NCBI RefSeq assembly: GCF_042682565.1
Contig: NZ_JBHUIC010000004.1
Reading direction: 5' to 3' (one strand)
Origin: Pistricoccus aurantiacus
GTDB lineage: Bacteria > Pseudomonadota > Gammaproteobacteria > Pseudomonadales > Halomonadaceae
DNA: 64,000 bases
A program made the position numbers and the translations under genes. The number at the start of each line of letters is the position of its first letter. Within the stretch, counting starts at the first letter, position 1. A model generated the notes under the pieces. The model searched no databases and had not been told where the DNA came from. It saw nothing but the letters and a program-made list of their open reading frames with translations. Below are positions 53,477 to 62,187 of this stretch, piece after piece.

Positions 53477-53511
53477 AATCAAGCGCCGCTGACCCGGCGC
53501 TTGATTTTTTT
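53477..53511 (+). terminator. Intrinsic terminator after rplY
   Basis: AATCAAGCGCCG and CGGCGCTTGATT make a 12-bp perfect stem around CTGACC, ending in seven T residues (53505-53511). It is 38 bases after the rplY stop and 33 before pth. Confidence 0.93.
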
Positions 53512-53543
53512 GCAAGGAAGTCCGCTTCTTTGGAGAAAGCCCA

Positions 53544-54128
53544 ATGAGTCAACTCAAGGCGATCATCGGCCTCGGCAATCCCGGTCCGGAATACGACGCC
53601 ACTCGACACAACGCCGGCGCCTGGCTGGTGGAAGCCCTGGCAGACGAGGTCAATCAGCCCCTGCGACCGGAGCGCAAGTTTCTCGGTCACTACGCGAAGA
53701 TACGCCTTGCGGATTCCGACATTCACCTGCTCAATCCTCAGACCTTCATGAATCGCAGCGGCGGCGCGGTGGCGGCGCTCTGTCAGTTCTTCAAGCTGAT
53801 GCCCCAGGAACTGCTGATCGCTCACGACGAACTGGATATCGCCCCGGGCACCGCCCGCTACAAGCAGGGCGGCGGCCACGGCGGTCACAACGGCCTGCGG
53901 GATACCATCAGCGCCTTGGGCGGCGTACGGGACTTCCACCGCCTGCGTATCGGCATCGGCCATCCCGGCGAGGCGCGTCAGGTGGTCAACTACGTGCTGA
54001 GCCGGCCCGGCAAGACGGAACGCGCGGCCATCGACGCCACTATTGACGAGATCAAGGCCACCCTGCCGGATGCCATCCGCGGCGACTGGGCCAAGGCGAT
54101 GAATCGACTCCACAGTTTCAAGGGTTAG
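53544..54128 (+). CDS. pth: Peptidyl-tRNA hydrolase
   Basis: A 194-residue enzyme that frees tRNA from dropped-off peptidyl-tRNA. The catalytic histidine is in ATRHNAG (about residue 22) and the motifs GLGNPGPEY, LLNPQTFMNRSG and GGHGGHNGLRD are all present. AAGCCC-type weak leader; it probably has its own start or receives read-through past the rplY terminator. Confidence 0.96.
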   Translation: MSQLKAIIGLGNPGPEYDATRHNAGAWLVEALADEVNQPLRPERKFLGHYAKIRLADSDIHLLNPQTFMNRSGGAVAALCQFFKLMPQELLIAHDELDIAPGTARYKQGGGHGGHNGLRDTISALGGVRDFHRLRIGIGHPGEARQVVNYVLSRPGKTERAAIDATIDEIKATLPDAIRGDWAKAMNRLHSFKG

Positions 54129-54191
54129 TGAAGGACTGCTCAGTGGCGTAGAATGCCCGCATCGTTTTTCACCGAATTTCAGGAATACTCC

Positions 54192-55283
54192 ATGGGTTTC
54201 AACTGCGGTATCGTCGGCTTGCCCAACGTCGGCAAGTCCACTCTCTTCAATGCGCTGACCAGATCCGGCATCGACGCGGAGAACTTTCCCTTCTGCACCA
54301 TCGAGCCCAACGTGGGCATCGTGCCCATGCCGGATCCCCGACTCGACAGGCTGGCGGAAATCGTCAAGCCCCAGAAGGTGCTGCCCACCACCATGGAATT
54401 CGTCGATATCGCCGGGCTGGTGGCCGGCGCTTCCAAGGGCGAGGGCCTGGGCAACAAGTTTCTCGCCAATATCCGCGAGACCGACGCCATCGCCCACGTG
54501 GTGCGCTGCTTCGACAACGACAACGTGATTCACGTCGCCAACCAGGTCGACCCCGGCGCGGATATCGAGATCATCAACATTGAGCTCGCTCTCGCGGATC
54601 TGGACACCGTCGAGCGCGCCATTCAGCGCCTGGTGCGAGTGGCCAAGGGTGGCGACAAGGAAGCCGTTGCCACCAAGGCGATTCTCGAGAGGATTCAGCC
54701 GCATCTGGCGGAGGGCCTGCCCCTGCGCAGCTTCGGTCTGGAAGACGAGGAAAAGCGCACGCTCAAGGGTTTCGGCTTCCTGACTCTCAAGCCCACCATG
54801 TATATCGCCAACGTCAACGACGACGGTTTCGACAACAACCCCTACCTGGACACGGTGCGGGAGATTGCTGCCCAGGAAGGCGCCACGGTGGTGCCGGTAT
54901 GTAATCAGATCGAGGCGGAAATCGCCGAGCTCGACGAGGAGGAACGGGCCATGTTCCTCGACGAGATGGGCATGGAAGAACCTGGCCTCGACCGGGTGAT
55001 TCGTGCCGGCTACGCCCTGCTCGACCTGCAGACCTACTTCACCGCCGGGGTCAAGGAAGTACGCGCCTGGACCGTGCCGGTCGGCGCCACCGCGCCGCAG
55101 GCCGCCGGAGTGATCCACACGGATTTCCAGAAGGGCTTCATCCGCGCGGAAGTGATCAGCTATGAAGATTTCGTCACCCTGGGGGGCGAGCAGGCGGCCA
55201 AGGACGCGGGCAAGTGGCGGCTGGAAGGCAAGGACTACATCGTCCAGGATGGGGACGTGATTCATTTCCGCTTCAACGTCTAA
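54192..55283 (+). CDS. ychF: Redox-regulated ATPase YchF (OLA1 family)
   Basis: A 363-residue Obg-related P-loop protein that prefers ATP. G1 is GLPNVGKST near the N-terminus, G3 DIAGLVAGASKGEGLGNKF (given in part) and a C-terminal TGS domain ends the protein (GDVIHFRFNV). YchF binds ribosomes and responds to oxidative stress. The ATG at 54192 is the family start; the frame is open 13 codons earlier. It follows pth by 63 bases, the conserved pair. Confidence 0.96.
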   Translation: MGFNCGIVGLPNVGKSTLFNALTRSGIDAENFPFCTIEPNVGIVPMPDPRLDRLAEIVKPQKVLPTTMEFVDIAGLVAGASKGEGLGNKFLANIRETDAIAHVVRCFDNDNVIHVANQVDPGADIEIINIELALADLDTVERAIQRLVRVAKGGDKEAVATKAILERIQPHLAEGLPLRSFGLEDEEKRTLKGFGFLTLKPTMYIANVNDDGFDNNPYLDTVREIAAQEGATVVPVCNQIEAEIAELDEEERAMFLDEMGMEEPGLDRVIRAGYALLDLQTYFTAGVKEVRAWTVPVGATAPQAAGVIHTDFQKGFIRAEVISYEDFVTLGGEQAAKDAGKWRLEGKDYIVQDGDVIHFRFNV

Positions 55284-55301
55284 AAGGGCGTTACAAAATC
55301 C

Positions 55302-55330
55302 TTGACCGCTCATGGGTCTATCAGTAATAT
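55302..55330 (+). promoter_or_regulatory. Sigma-70 promoter of tRNA-Met
   Basis: TTGACC (55302-55307), a 17-base spacer and TAATAT (55325-55330) lie 12 bases before the mature tRNA. A GC-rich stretch after the -10 box resembles the discriminator of growth-rate-controlled stable RNA promoters. Confidence 0.75.
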
Positions 55331-55341
55331 TCGCACCCGTC

Positions 55342-55418
55342 GGCTACGTAGCTCAGTTGGTTAGAGCACATCACTCATAATGATGGGGTCCCCTGTTCGA
55401 GTCAGGGCGTAGCCACCA
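55342..55418 (+). tRNA. metT: tRNA-Met (CAT), elongator
   Basis: A 77-base cloverleaf with acceptor stem GGCTACG/CGTAGCC, D-arm GCTCAGTTGGTTAGAGC, anticodon loop CTCATAA and TTCGAGT T-loop, with CCA encoded. The sequence is close to E. coli elongator tRNA-Met. The first acceptor base pair is normal (G-C), so it is not the initiator. It stands alone between ychF and the aminopeptidase gene. Confidence 0.96.
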
Positions 55419-55434
55419 GAACATGCGCACTATG

Positions 55435-55467
55435 AAAACCCCCGCTTCTCAAGAAGTGGGGGTTTTT
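55435..55467. terminator. Bidirectional terminator between tRNA-Met and the M18 aminopeptidase gene
   Basis: AAAACCCCC-G-CTTCT and AGAAG-T-GGGGGTTTTT form a long stem with a two-base loop. A-run on one side and T-run on the other allow it to act for both the tRNA and the converging aminopeptidase transcript. Confidence 0.92.
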
Positions 55468-55481
55468 GGTTGCCGCGATCG

Positions 55482-56783
55482 TCAATCCAGCCGCGCTCGG
55501 TTGAAGAACAGTGTCAAAACACGAATCAGCTGTTCCGCGTCCTGACTGCCGGCGGTTTCGCGGATCGAGTGCATGCCCCACTGAGGAATGCCCACATCAA
55601 GCGTCGGCACGCCGAGTTCCGCGGCGGTAATCGGTCCGATGGTGCTGCCGCAGGCCATGTCCGCCCGAGTGACGAAGCGTTGTACCGGCACGTCCGCTTC
55701 TCGGCACAGCTCGCTGAACATGGCGGCGGTAGCGCTGGTGGTGGCATAGCGCTGATTGGCGTTGACCTTGATCACCGGCCCGCCGTTGATGGCCGGGCCG
55801 TGCTGGGCATCGTGCTTGTCGGTGAAGTTGGGATGCAGGGCATGGGCGTTGTCGCAGGAGATCAGCCGCGAGGACTGGATCAGCCGAACAAAGCCCTCTT
55901 CGCCACTCTCTCCGACCTGAGCATTGATACGTCGCAGTACATCGCTCAGGAAAGGCCCCTGGGCGCCGCCGGCGCTGGCGCTGCCCACTTCCTCGTGATC
56001 GTTGGCTACCAGCAACGCGCCCTGGCTGCGGTCGCTGGCCAGCAGGGCCTCGAGGCCGATAAAGCAGGAAAGCAGGTTATCCAGCCGAGCGCTGGCGATC
56101 AGTTCTCCGGCCACGCCGATCCGAGCCGGCGGCTGAGTATCGTAGAGCGCCAGTTCGAAACTCAAGGGCACAGCATCCTTGATAGCGTGCTGTTCCTCTA
56201 TCCAGCCCTTGAGCAAGCGTTCGAAGTCCCCTTCCTGGCCGTACTGCATGAACACCGGCGCCATCTGGGTCTGGGGATTGATGGCGCGACCGCTGTTGAC
56301 CTCCCGGTCCAGGTGAATCGCCAGGCTGGGAATGATCGCCACCGGGCGCCGGGTATCGAGCAGCACGCTGGCAATCTCGCCGCTGGGCTTTCGCAGGTGC
56401 ACTCGCCCCGCCAGGGCCAGGTCGCGGTCGAACCAGGGCGCCAGCAAGGCACCGCCGTAGACCTCGACGCCGAGCTGCAACCAGCCGGCGCTTGTCTGTC
56501 CGGGATTCGGCTTGAGCCGGAGACCGGGGCTATCCGTGTGAACCCCCACCAGGCGCAGCGCCGCCAGCGGATTCTCCGGCAGCTGACAGGCAATCAGCGA
56601 GGAATCGTTGCGAGTCACATAGATTCGATCACCGGGGCTCAGCTGCCAGGATCGCGTTTCTTCCAGGCGGCGAAACCCTGCCGTTTCAAGCCGCTCGGCC
56701 ATGTTGGCGGTGGCGTGCCAGGGGGTCGGCGAGCGCTCGAGAAAATCAAGCAGTGAGTCCGAGCTATCATTCAAAGGCATCAT
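55482..56783 (-). CDS. apeB: M18-family aminopeptidase
   Basis: A 433-residue zinc aminopeptidase of family M18. Metal and catalytic segments are visible: GVHTDSPGLRLKP, NDHEEVGSASAGGAQG and MACGSTIGPITAAELGVPTLDVGIP (seen in parts). It removes N-terminal acidic or neutral residues from peptides; these cytosolic enzymes are dodecamers. Three nearby ATGs (56792, 56783, 56780) are possible; GGATGAG about six bases before 56783 favours that one. It converges on the tRNA and is divergent from prc with a 125-base gap. Confidence 0.92.
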   Translation of the reverse strand: MMPLNDSSDSLLDFLERSPTPWHATANMAERLETAGFRRLEETRSWQLSPGDRIYVTRNDSSLIACQLPENPLAALRLVGVHTDSPGLRLKPNPGQTSAGWLQLGVEVYGGALLAPWFDRDLALAGRVHLRKPSGEIASVLLDTRRPVAIIPSLAIHLDREVNSGRAINPQTQMAPVFMQYGQEGDFERLLKGWIEEQHAIKDAVPLSFELALYDTQPPARIGVAGELIASARLDNLLSCFIGLEALLASDRSQGALLVANDHEEVGSASAGGAQGPFLSDVLRRINAQVGESGEEGFVRLIQSSRLISCDNAHALHPNFTDKHDAQHGPAINGGPVIKVNANQRYATTSATAAMFSELCREADVPVQRFVTRADMACGSTIGPITAAELGVPTLDVGIPQWGMHSIRETAGSQDAEQLIRVLTLFFNRARLD

Positions 56784-56908
56784 CGTTCTCATCCGGGGCT
56801 ATGTCTCGTGACCCATACTGTTACAATGAGCGTTCGGCCTTCGCAACGCGGCTGCCGAACGAGGGTCTTCAAGGAAAGAGTGTACATGAATCCGGGAGTG
56901 CTTCATCG

Positions 56909-59047
56909 ATGAGCCTGACTGCAGCCCTGCGGCGATTCCCGCGGCAAGCGTTCTTGTGGCAAGCCTTCTTGCAGCGAGCGACGATTATCGCAATATTGCT
57001 GCTTGCCAGCAGCTCGGCCCTGGCCGAGCCCCAATCCATCAGCGAACCAAAACCCACCAGCGAACAGCGCCAGGCCGCCGCGGAAGTCGCCGATGCCCTG
57101 CGCTACGGCCACTACGCAGATGTGAAGCTTGACGACGCCTGGTCGCTGCGTACCTTTCAGCGCTATCTCGACTATCTCGATCCCCAGCGTGCCTATCTGC
57201 TGTACCGAGACGTGGAAGAGTTTCGCCAGCCGCTGCAGACGAAGCTCGATGACGTGCTCTACGACGGCGACCTGGAAGACGTCTTCGCCCTCTATCAGCG
57301 TTATCAAGAGCGTCTGGAAGCTCGGCTCGAATGGGTTCTTGCCAAGCTGGAGGGGGGGCTGGACTATGCCTACGATACAAACGAGCGCTTGATTATCGAT
57401 CGCAAGGATGAGGATTGGGAACATACCAATTCGGCTCTCGACACCCTCTGGGAAAAGCGCCTGGAGAATGCCGCCTTGAGCCTTTCCCTGAGCGGCCAGA
57501 GCGATCAGGAAGTGGAAGACGCCCTTCGTCAGCGTTATGAAGGCCAGCTTTCGCGAATCCGTCAGACCAACGCGGAAGACATCTTCGGCGTGTTCATGGC
57601 GGCGGTAACCAGCAGCATCGATCCGCACACGGACTATCTTTCTCCGCGTCAGGGGGAATCCTTCGATATTCAGATGCGGCTTTCTCTGGAAGGCATCGGC
57701 GCCCTGCTGCAGAGCGACGGGGAGTACGTCAAGGTGGCAAGTCTGGTGCCCGGCGGCCCGGCGGAAAAAGCCGGGGTGCTGAAACCCGCGGATCGCATCA
57801 TCGCGGTGGGTCAGGACAATAACGGTGAAATGGTCAACGTGGTGGGCATGCGGCTCGACGACGTGGTGGAGCTGATTCGCGGTCCCAAGGGTTCCACGGT
57901 GCGCCTGGACGTCATTCCCGCGGAATCCGTCGACACCACCCGCTCCCAGGTCGTCAAGATCACCCGGGACACGGTCAAGCTGGAAGATCAGGCCGCCAGC
58001 AGCGAGGTGCTCGAGTTTGAGCGGGATGGCAGGAAGCAGAAGGTCGGCGTCATCAAGGTTCCCGCCTTCTACGTGGATTTCGATGCCTGGCAGGCGGGTG
58101 ACGAGAACTACCGCAGTTCCACCCGAGACGTGGCCAAGGAGATCGAAAAGCTCAAGAAACAGGATGTTGACGGCATCGTGCTGGATCTGCGCGGCGACGG
58201 CGGCGGCGCCCTGCAGGAAGCCAACTCCCTGGTAGGACTATTCATCGATCGCGGACCCACGGTACAGGTCAGGGACGCCGACGGGCGCATCAACCTCTAC
58301 GGCGATACGGAAAGCGGCATGCTCTACGACGGCCCTCTGGCGGTGATGGTGGATCGCCTCTCCGCTTCCGCCTCGGAAATCTTTGCCGGCGCCATTCAGG
58401 ATTACGGTCGCGGCCTGGTATTGGGCAGCGACACCTTCGGCAAGGGCACCGTTCAGGTGCTCAACGAACTGAGTCACGGCGAGATCAAGCTGACCCGGGC
58501 TAAGTTCTATCGAATTTCCGGGGAAAGTACCCAACTGCGCGGCGTCGAGCCGGATATCGTCTACCCCAGCCTGCTGGATGCCGAGCTGATCGGCGAAAGC
58601 AGCCTGGACAACGCCCTCCCCTGGGATACGGTGCGGGACGTGCAGTATCGCCATTACGGCAAGCCTTGGCGCTATCTGGAAACGCTGCGCGCCAGGCATC
58701 GCGATCGCATTCTCGACGACCCCAACTTCGTCTATCTGCAGCGTCAGGCGGAACTGTCTCGGCAGTTGCGCGAGCAGCAGACCAGCGTCAGCCTCAATCG
58801 GGAGCAGCGTCAGAAGGAGATGGATGCCATCGAAGCGGAACAGCTGTCTCTGGAAAATCAGCGGCGTCGGGCTCTGGGCCTCGAGCTGCTGGACAGCTGG
58901 GTCGATGCGCGCGGCGAAGGGATGGAGGAAAACGGTGGTGTTCCGGCGGATCACACCACCGAGAAAGATGATCCCATCGACCGGGCCGAGGTGCTGGAAA
59001 GCGCCGAGATACTGCTGGACTATCGCGAGCTGAGTCAGCCCAGCTGA
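56909..59047 (+). CDS. prc: Tail-specific (carboxy-terminal) protease Prc
   Basis: A 712-residue periplasmic S41 protease. A Sec signal peptide (cleavage after SSALA) precedes the N-terminal helical domain, a PDZ domain (about 200-290, LEGIGALLQSDGEYVKV) and the catalytic domain with serine in DRLSASASEIFAGA and lysine in SDTFGKGTVQ. The C-terminal DUF3340 region follows. Prc trims PBP3 and controls MepS in E. coli. The frame is open 52 codons further, but the ATG at 56909 begins a normal signal peptide, with GGGAG ten bases upstream. Confidence 0.94.
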   Translation: MSLTAALRRFPRQAFLWQAFLQRATIIAILLLASSSALAEPQSISEPKPTSEQRQAAAEVADALRYGHYADVKLDDAWSLRTFQRYLDYLDPQRAYLLYRDVEEFRQPLQTKLDDVLYDGDLEDVFALYQRYQERLEARLEWVLAKLEGGLDYAYDTNERLIIDRKDEDWEHTNSALDTLWEKRLENAALSLSLSGQSDQEVEDALRQRYEGQLSRIRQTNAEDIFGVFMAAVTSSIDPHTDYLSPRQGESFDIQMRLSLEGIGALLQSDGEYVKVASLVPGGPAEKAGVLKPADRIIAVGQDNNGEMVNVVGMRLDDVVELIRGPKGSTVRLDVIPAESVDTTRSQVVKITRDTVKLEDQAASSEVLEFERDGRKQKVGVIKVPAFYVDFDAWQAGDENYRSSTRDVAKEIEKLKKQDVDGIVLDLRGDGGGALQEANSLVGLFIDRGPTVQVRDADGRINLYGDTESGMLYDGPLAVMVDRLSASASEIFAGAIQDYGRGLVLGSDTFGKGTVQVLNELSHGEIKLTRAKFYRISGESTQLRGVEPDIVYPSLLDAELIGESSLDNALPWDTVRDVQYRHYGKPWRYLETLRARHRDRILDDPNFVYLQRQAELSRQLREQQTSVSLNREQRQKEMDAIEAEQLSLENQRRRALGLELLDSWVDARGEGMEENGGVPADHTTEKDDPIDRAEVLESAEILLDYRELSQPS

Positions 59048-59075
59048 CGAATGAGCCGTTTTTGACGCAGCTATC

Positions 59076-59105
59076 GCCCTTGCCAAGTGCAGGGGCGCTT
59101 TTTTT
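59076..59105 (+). terminator. Intrinsic terminator after prc
   Basis: GCCCTTGC and GCAGGGGC form an 8-bp stem with one G-T pair around CAAGT, followed by GCTTTTTTT. It lies in the convergent gap between prc and fliA. Confidence 0.85.
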
Positions 59106-59140
59106 GCGACGCCATTCTCGAAAGCACCGTCCCTGAAGGT

Positions 59141-59845
59141 TCAGGCGGCCTTGACAAGCCTGGCGCGCAGTCGGCTGATCGCCTGGCTATGCAGCTGGCT
59201 GACCCGGGATTCGGTAACGCCCAGCACCGCGCCGATTTCCTTCAGGTTGAGTTCTTCCTGGTAATAAAGCGCCATCAGCAGTTTCTCCCGCTCCGGCAAC
59301 GCCTCGATGGCGGCGATCAGCCCTTCCCGCTGCTCTCCGCTGGCCAGCGCCGCGAAAGGTGAAGGAATGGGTTCCGCGCTGAGACGGGCTTCTCCGCCGG
59401 CTTCCATCAATTCCTCGAACGGCAGCAGATAACCGTTGTTGGTATCGTTGAGGAGGCGGCGATAGTCGTCCAGGGACATATCCAGCTGTTCGGCGATTTC
59501 CGCCTCTTCCGGCGGTCGTCCCAGTTGCTGTTCCAGACGCTGCACGCAGGCATCCATCTCTCTAGCGCCGCGTCGCACGCTGCGCGGCAGCCAGTCTCGA
59601 CTACGCAACTCGTCGATCATCGCCCCGCGCACCCGCTGGCTGGCGAAGGTAGCGAAGCTGGCGCCGCCCTTGGCATCGAAGCGCCCTTGCGCTTCGAGTA
59701 GCCCCACCATGCCGGCCTGGATCAGATCCTCCAGTTCGACGCTGGCCGGCAGCTTCACCTGCAGCGCCAATGCCTGGCGTCGCACCAGGGGAAGGTATTG
59801 TTCGAGAATATCGCGCTGGTCGATCTTGCCTTGTGCGGTATACAT
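59141..59845 (-). CDS. fliA: Flagellar sigma factor sigma-28
   Basis: A 234-residue sigma-70-family factor for late flagellar genes. Region 2 (VELEDLIQAGMVGLLEAQGR, then FATFASQRVRGAMIDELR) carries the FliA signature AMIDELR, and region 4 has LNLKEIGAVLGVTESRVSQL. FlgM controls it in other bacteria. GAGG seven bases before the ATG. It is the last gene of the cheZ-flhB-flhA-fliA row in this window. Confidence 0.96.
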   Translation of the reverse strand: MYTAQGKIDQRDILEQYLPLVRRQALALQVKLPASVELEDLIQAGMVGLLEAQGRFDAKGGASFATFASQRVRGAMIDELRSRDWLPRSVRRGAREMDACVQRLEQQLGRPPEEAEIAEQLDMSLDDYRRLLNDTNNGYLLPFEELMEAGGEARLSAEPIPSPFAALASGEQREGLIAAIEALPEREKLLMALYYQEELNLKEIGAVLGVTESRVSQLHSQAISRLRARLVKAA

Positions 59846-59897
59846 CCGGTTGCCTCAACGCCATTGAGCCATGGAACAGCCGACCAGAAATACAAAA

Positions 59898-59915
59898 GTC
59901 AGCATTTATGCTGAC
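59898..59915. repeat. 8-bp palindrome upstream of fliA
   Basis: GTCAGCAT-TT-ATGCTGAC is a perfect inverted repeat about 53 bases before the fliA start. On the minus strand it is followed by TTTTGTATTT, so it could act as a weak terminator or, since a TTGTCA hexamer overlaps it, as an operator in the fliA promoter. The sequence alone does not decide. Confidence 0.45.
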
Positions 59916-59959
59916 AATTATTACATTTAGTTACGCTTTGAAAGCATCGAAAAGACGAC

Positions 59960-59987
59960 GACGACCGGGGCTATTCCCCCGATCGTC
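59960..59987 (-). terminator. Probable terminator hairpin after flhA
   Basis: On the minus strand GACGATCGGGG and CCCCGGTCGTC pair over 11 positions with one mismatch, 24 bases after the flhA stop, and are followed by GTCTTTTC. The T-run is short, so partial read-through into fliA is likely. Confidence 0.5.
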
Positions 59988-60011
59988 CTGGGGAGGGAAT
60001 CGAGGATCGTG

Positions 60012-62108
60012 TCACGAAGCGCTGCCGATGAGCTGCGTCACCTTCAACAGCCGATCATCCGGCAGTTCCGCCTGAGACATCACCGCCAGCTGCGGCAGGT
60101 GTTTACGCAGGAAACGCGACATCAGCGGCCGCAGCGCGTGCTGCACTACCAGTACCGGTGGCTCGCCGCTGGTTTCCTGACGATTCAACGCATTCTGCGC
60201 CTGGCCCATCAGGGTATCCGCCAGGCCTGGCTCCATGGCGCCGCCGCCGTTGAGGGCCTGCATCAGCACCTGCTCGAGCCGGCTATCCAGCCCGATCACA
60301 TGCATGTCCTGGCCGCCGGGGAACCATTGCTGAGCAATGGCCCGACCCAGGGCGATGCGCACTAGCGCGGTGAGATCGTTGGGATCCGGCTGGCTGGCGC
60401 CGTGTTCCGCCAGCACGTCGAGGATGGTGCGCATGTCGCGGATCGAGACCTGCTCTTCCAGCAGATTCTGCAGCAGACGCTGCAAGGTGGTGAGGGATAC
60501 CGCCTTGGGCACGACCTCGTCCACCAGGGCCTTGTCGTTTTCACCGAGCTTGTCCAGCAGCTGCTGGACTTCCTGGCGCCCCAGCATTTCGCTTGAATAT
60601 CGGTGCAGCAGATGGTTGAGGTGGGTCGCCACCACGGTGCTCGCGTCCACCACCGTATAGCCGTAGACCTGAGCGTGTTCCCGCTGACTGGCGTCGATCC
60701 ATAGCGCCGGCAGACCGAAGGCCGGGTCTTGAGTCGCGATGCCTTCCACCTGACCGGTGGTCTGACCCGGGTCGATGGCCAGCCACTTTCCGGGATAGGC
60801 CTCTGCCCGGCCGATTTCCACGCCCTTGAGGGACACCAGATAGGTATTGGGCCCCAGTTCCAGATTGTCGCGGATATGCACCACCGGTGGCAGGAAGCCG
60901 ACTTCCTGGGCGAATTTCTTGCGCACGCTCTTGATGCGGCCCAAGAGTTCTCCCTGCTGACGCTGATCCACCAGGGGAATCAGCCGATGGCCGACTTCCA
61001 GCCCCAGGGTGTCCACCAGTTGCACGTCGTCCCAGCTCGCCTCCGGCGCTTCCGGGGGCGGAGGCGGCGGCGCGCTGTTGGCTTCCTCGACAATGCGTTT
61101 TTCCTCGCTGTGCTTGAGCCACCAGGCCAGTCCGCCCAGAAAGCCGGTGAACAGCAGGAACACAAGATTGGGCATTCCCGGCACCAGACCGAGCAACCCC
61201 ATGACGCCGGCGGCCAGCCACAGTACCCGAGGATTGACGAACAACTGGCTGATCATCTGCTGCCCCACGTCCTGCTCCGTGGTTACCCGGGACACGGTCA
61301 CGCCGGCGGCGGTGGAAATCACCAGAGCAGGAATCTGCGCCACCAGGCCGTCGCCGATGGTCAAAAGCGTATAGGTGCGGGCAGCATCGGCGAAAGCGAG
61401 ATCGTGCTGCAGCGTACCGATCAGCAGGCCGCCGATCACGTTCACCACCATGATCACCAGCCCCGCCATGGCGTCGCCGCGCACGAACTTGCTGGCGCCG
61501 TCCATGGAGCCGTAGAAATCCGCTTCCTGGGATACCTCGGCGCGCCGGGTACGGGCGTCGTCCTCGCCGATAAGACCGGCGTTGAGGTCCGCATCGATGG
61601 CCATCTGCTTACCGGGCATGGCGTCGAGCATGAAGCGCGCCCCCACCTCGGCGATGCGCCCGGCACCCTTGGTGATGACCATGAAGTTGATGATGACGAG
61701 AATCAGGAAGACCACCAGGCCCACGGCGAAGTTGCCGCCGATCAGGAACTGGCCGAAGGCCTCGATGACCTTGCCCGCGGCGTCGCCGCCCTGGTGGCCT
61801 TCCAGCAGCACCACCCGGGTGGAGGCCACGTTGAGGGACAGCCGCAGCAGGGTGGTAAACAGCAAGACCGCCGGAAAGGCGGCGAAATCCAGCGGCTTCT
61901 GGGTGAACATGCTGACCAGCAGCACCATGATGGACAGGGCGATATTGAAGGTGAACAGCATGTCCAGGGCAAAGGGCGGCAGCGGCAGGATCATCATCGA
62001 GAGGATCATGATGATCAGAAGCGGCCCCGCCAGCAGTTTCAGCTGCAGATCGCCGAACATCGAGGCACCGCCAGCGCGATTGCCCAGTAACTGCCCCAGT
62101 GCCTTCAT
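60012..62108 (-). CDS. flhA: Flagellar export apparatus protein FlhA
   Basis: A 698-residue core component of the flagellar type III export gate. The N-terminal half has about eight membrane helices with the FHIPEP region (VVFLILVIINFMVITKGAGRIAEVGARF, seen in parts) and the C-terminal half is the cytosolic ring that docks export substrates (ends ELPDDRLLKVTQL). The family start is ATG 62108; an upstream start at 62180 is not supported. It follows flhB by 79 bases. Confidence 0.96.
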   Translation of the reverse strand: MKALGQLLGNRAGGASMFGDLQLKLLAGPLLIIMILSMMILPLPPFALDMLFTFNIALSIMVLLVSMFTQKPLDFAAFPAVLLFTTLLRLSLNVASTRVVLLEGHQGGDAAGKVIEAFGQFLIGGNFAVGLVVFLILVIINFMVITKGAGRIAEVGARFMLDAMPGKQMAIDADLNAGLIGEDDARTRRAEVSQEADFYGSMDGASKFVRGDAMAGLVIMVVNVIGGLLIGTLQHDLAFADAARTYTLLTIGDGLVAQIPALVISTAAGVTVSRVTTEQDVGQQMISQLFVNPRVLWLAAGVMGLLGLVPGMPNLVFLLFTGFLGGLAWWLKHSEEKRIVEEANSAPPPPPPEAPEASWDDVQLVDTLGLEVGHRLIPLVDQRQQGELLGRIKSVRKKFAQEVGFLPPVVHIRDNLELGPNTYLVSLKGVEIGRAEAYPGKWLAIDPGQTTGQVEGIATQDPAFGLPALWIDASQREHAQVYGYTVVDASTVVATHLNHLLHRYSSEMLGRQEVQQLLDKLGENDKALVDEVVPKAVSLTTLQRLLQNLLEEQVSIRDMRTILDVLAEHGASQPDPNDLTALVRIALGRAIAQQWFPGGQDMHVIGLDSRLEQVLMQALNGGGAMEPGLADTLMGQAQNALNRQETSGEPPVLVVQHALRPLMSRFLRKHLPQLAVMSQAELPDDRLLKVTQLIGSAS

Positions 62109-62187
62109 TGTCTTGATACCTTCATCGTACTGATGCCTTGCTCGATTATCACGGGGCTTTGCCGTCAACAGACCCCTCACGTATTCA

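Noticed and set aside
53397..55313. Long minus-strand open frame opposite pth and ychF
   Set aside because: It spans two well-conserved genes and their spacer on the other strand, has low-complexity V/G/H/Q composition and no recognisable domain.
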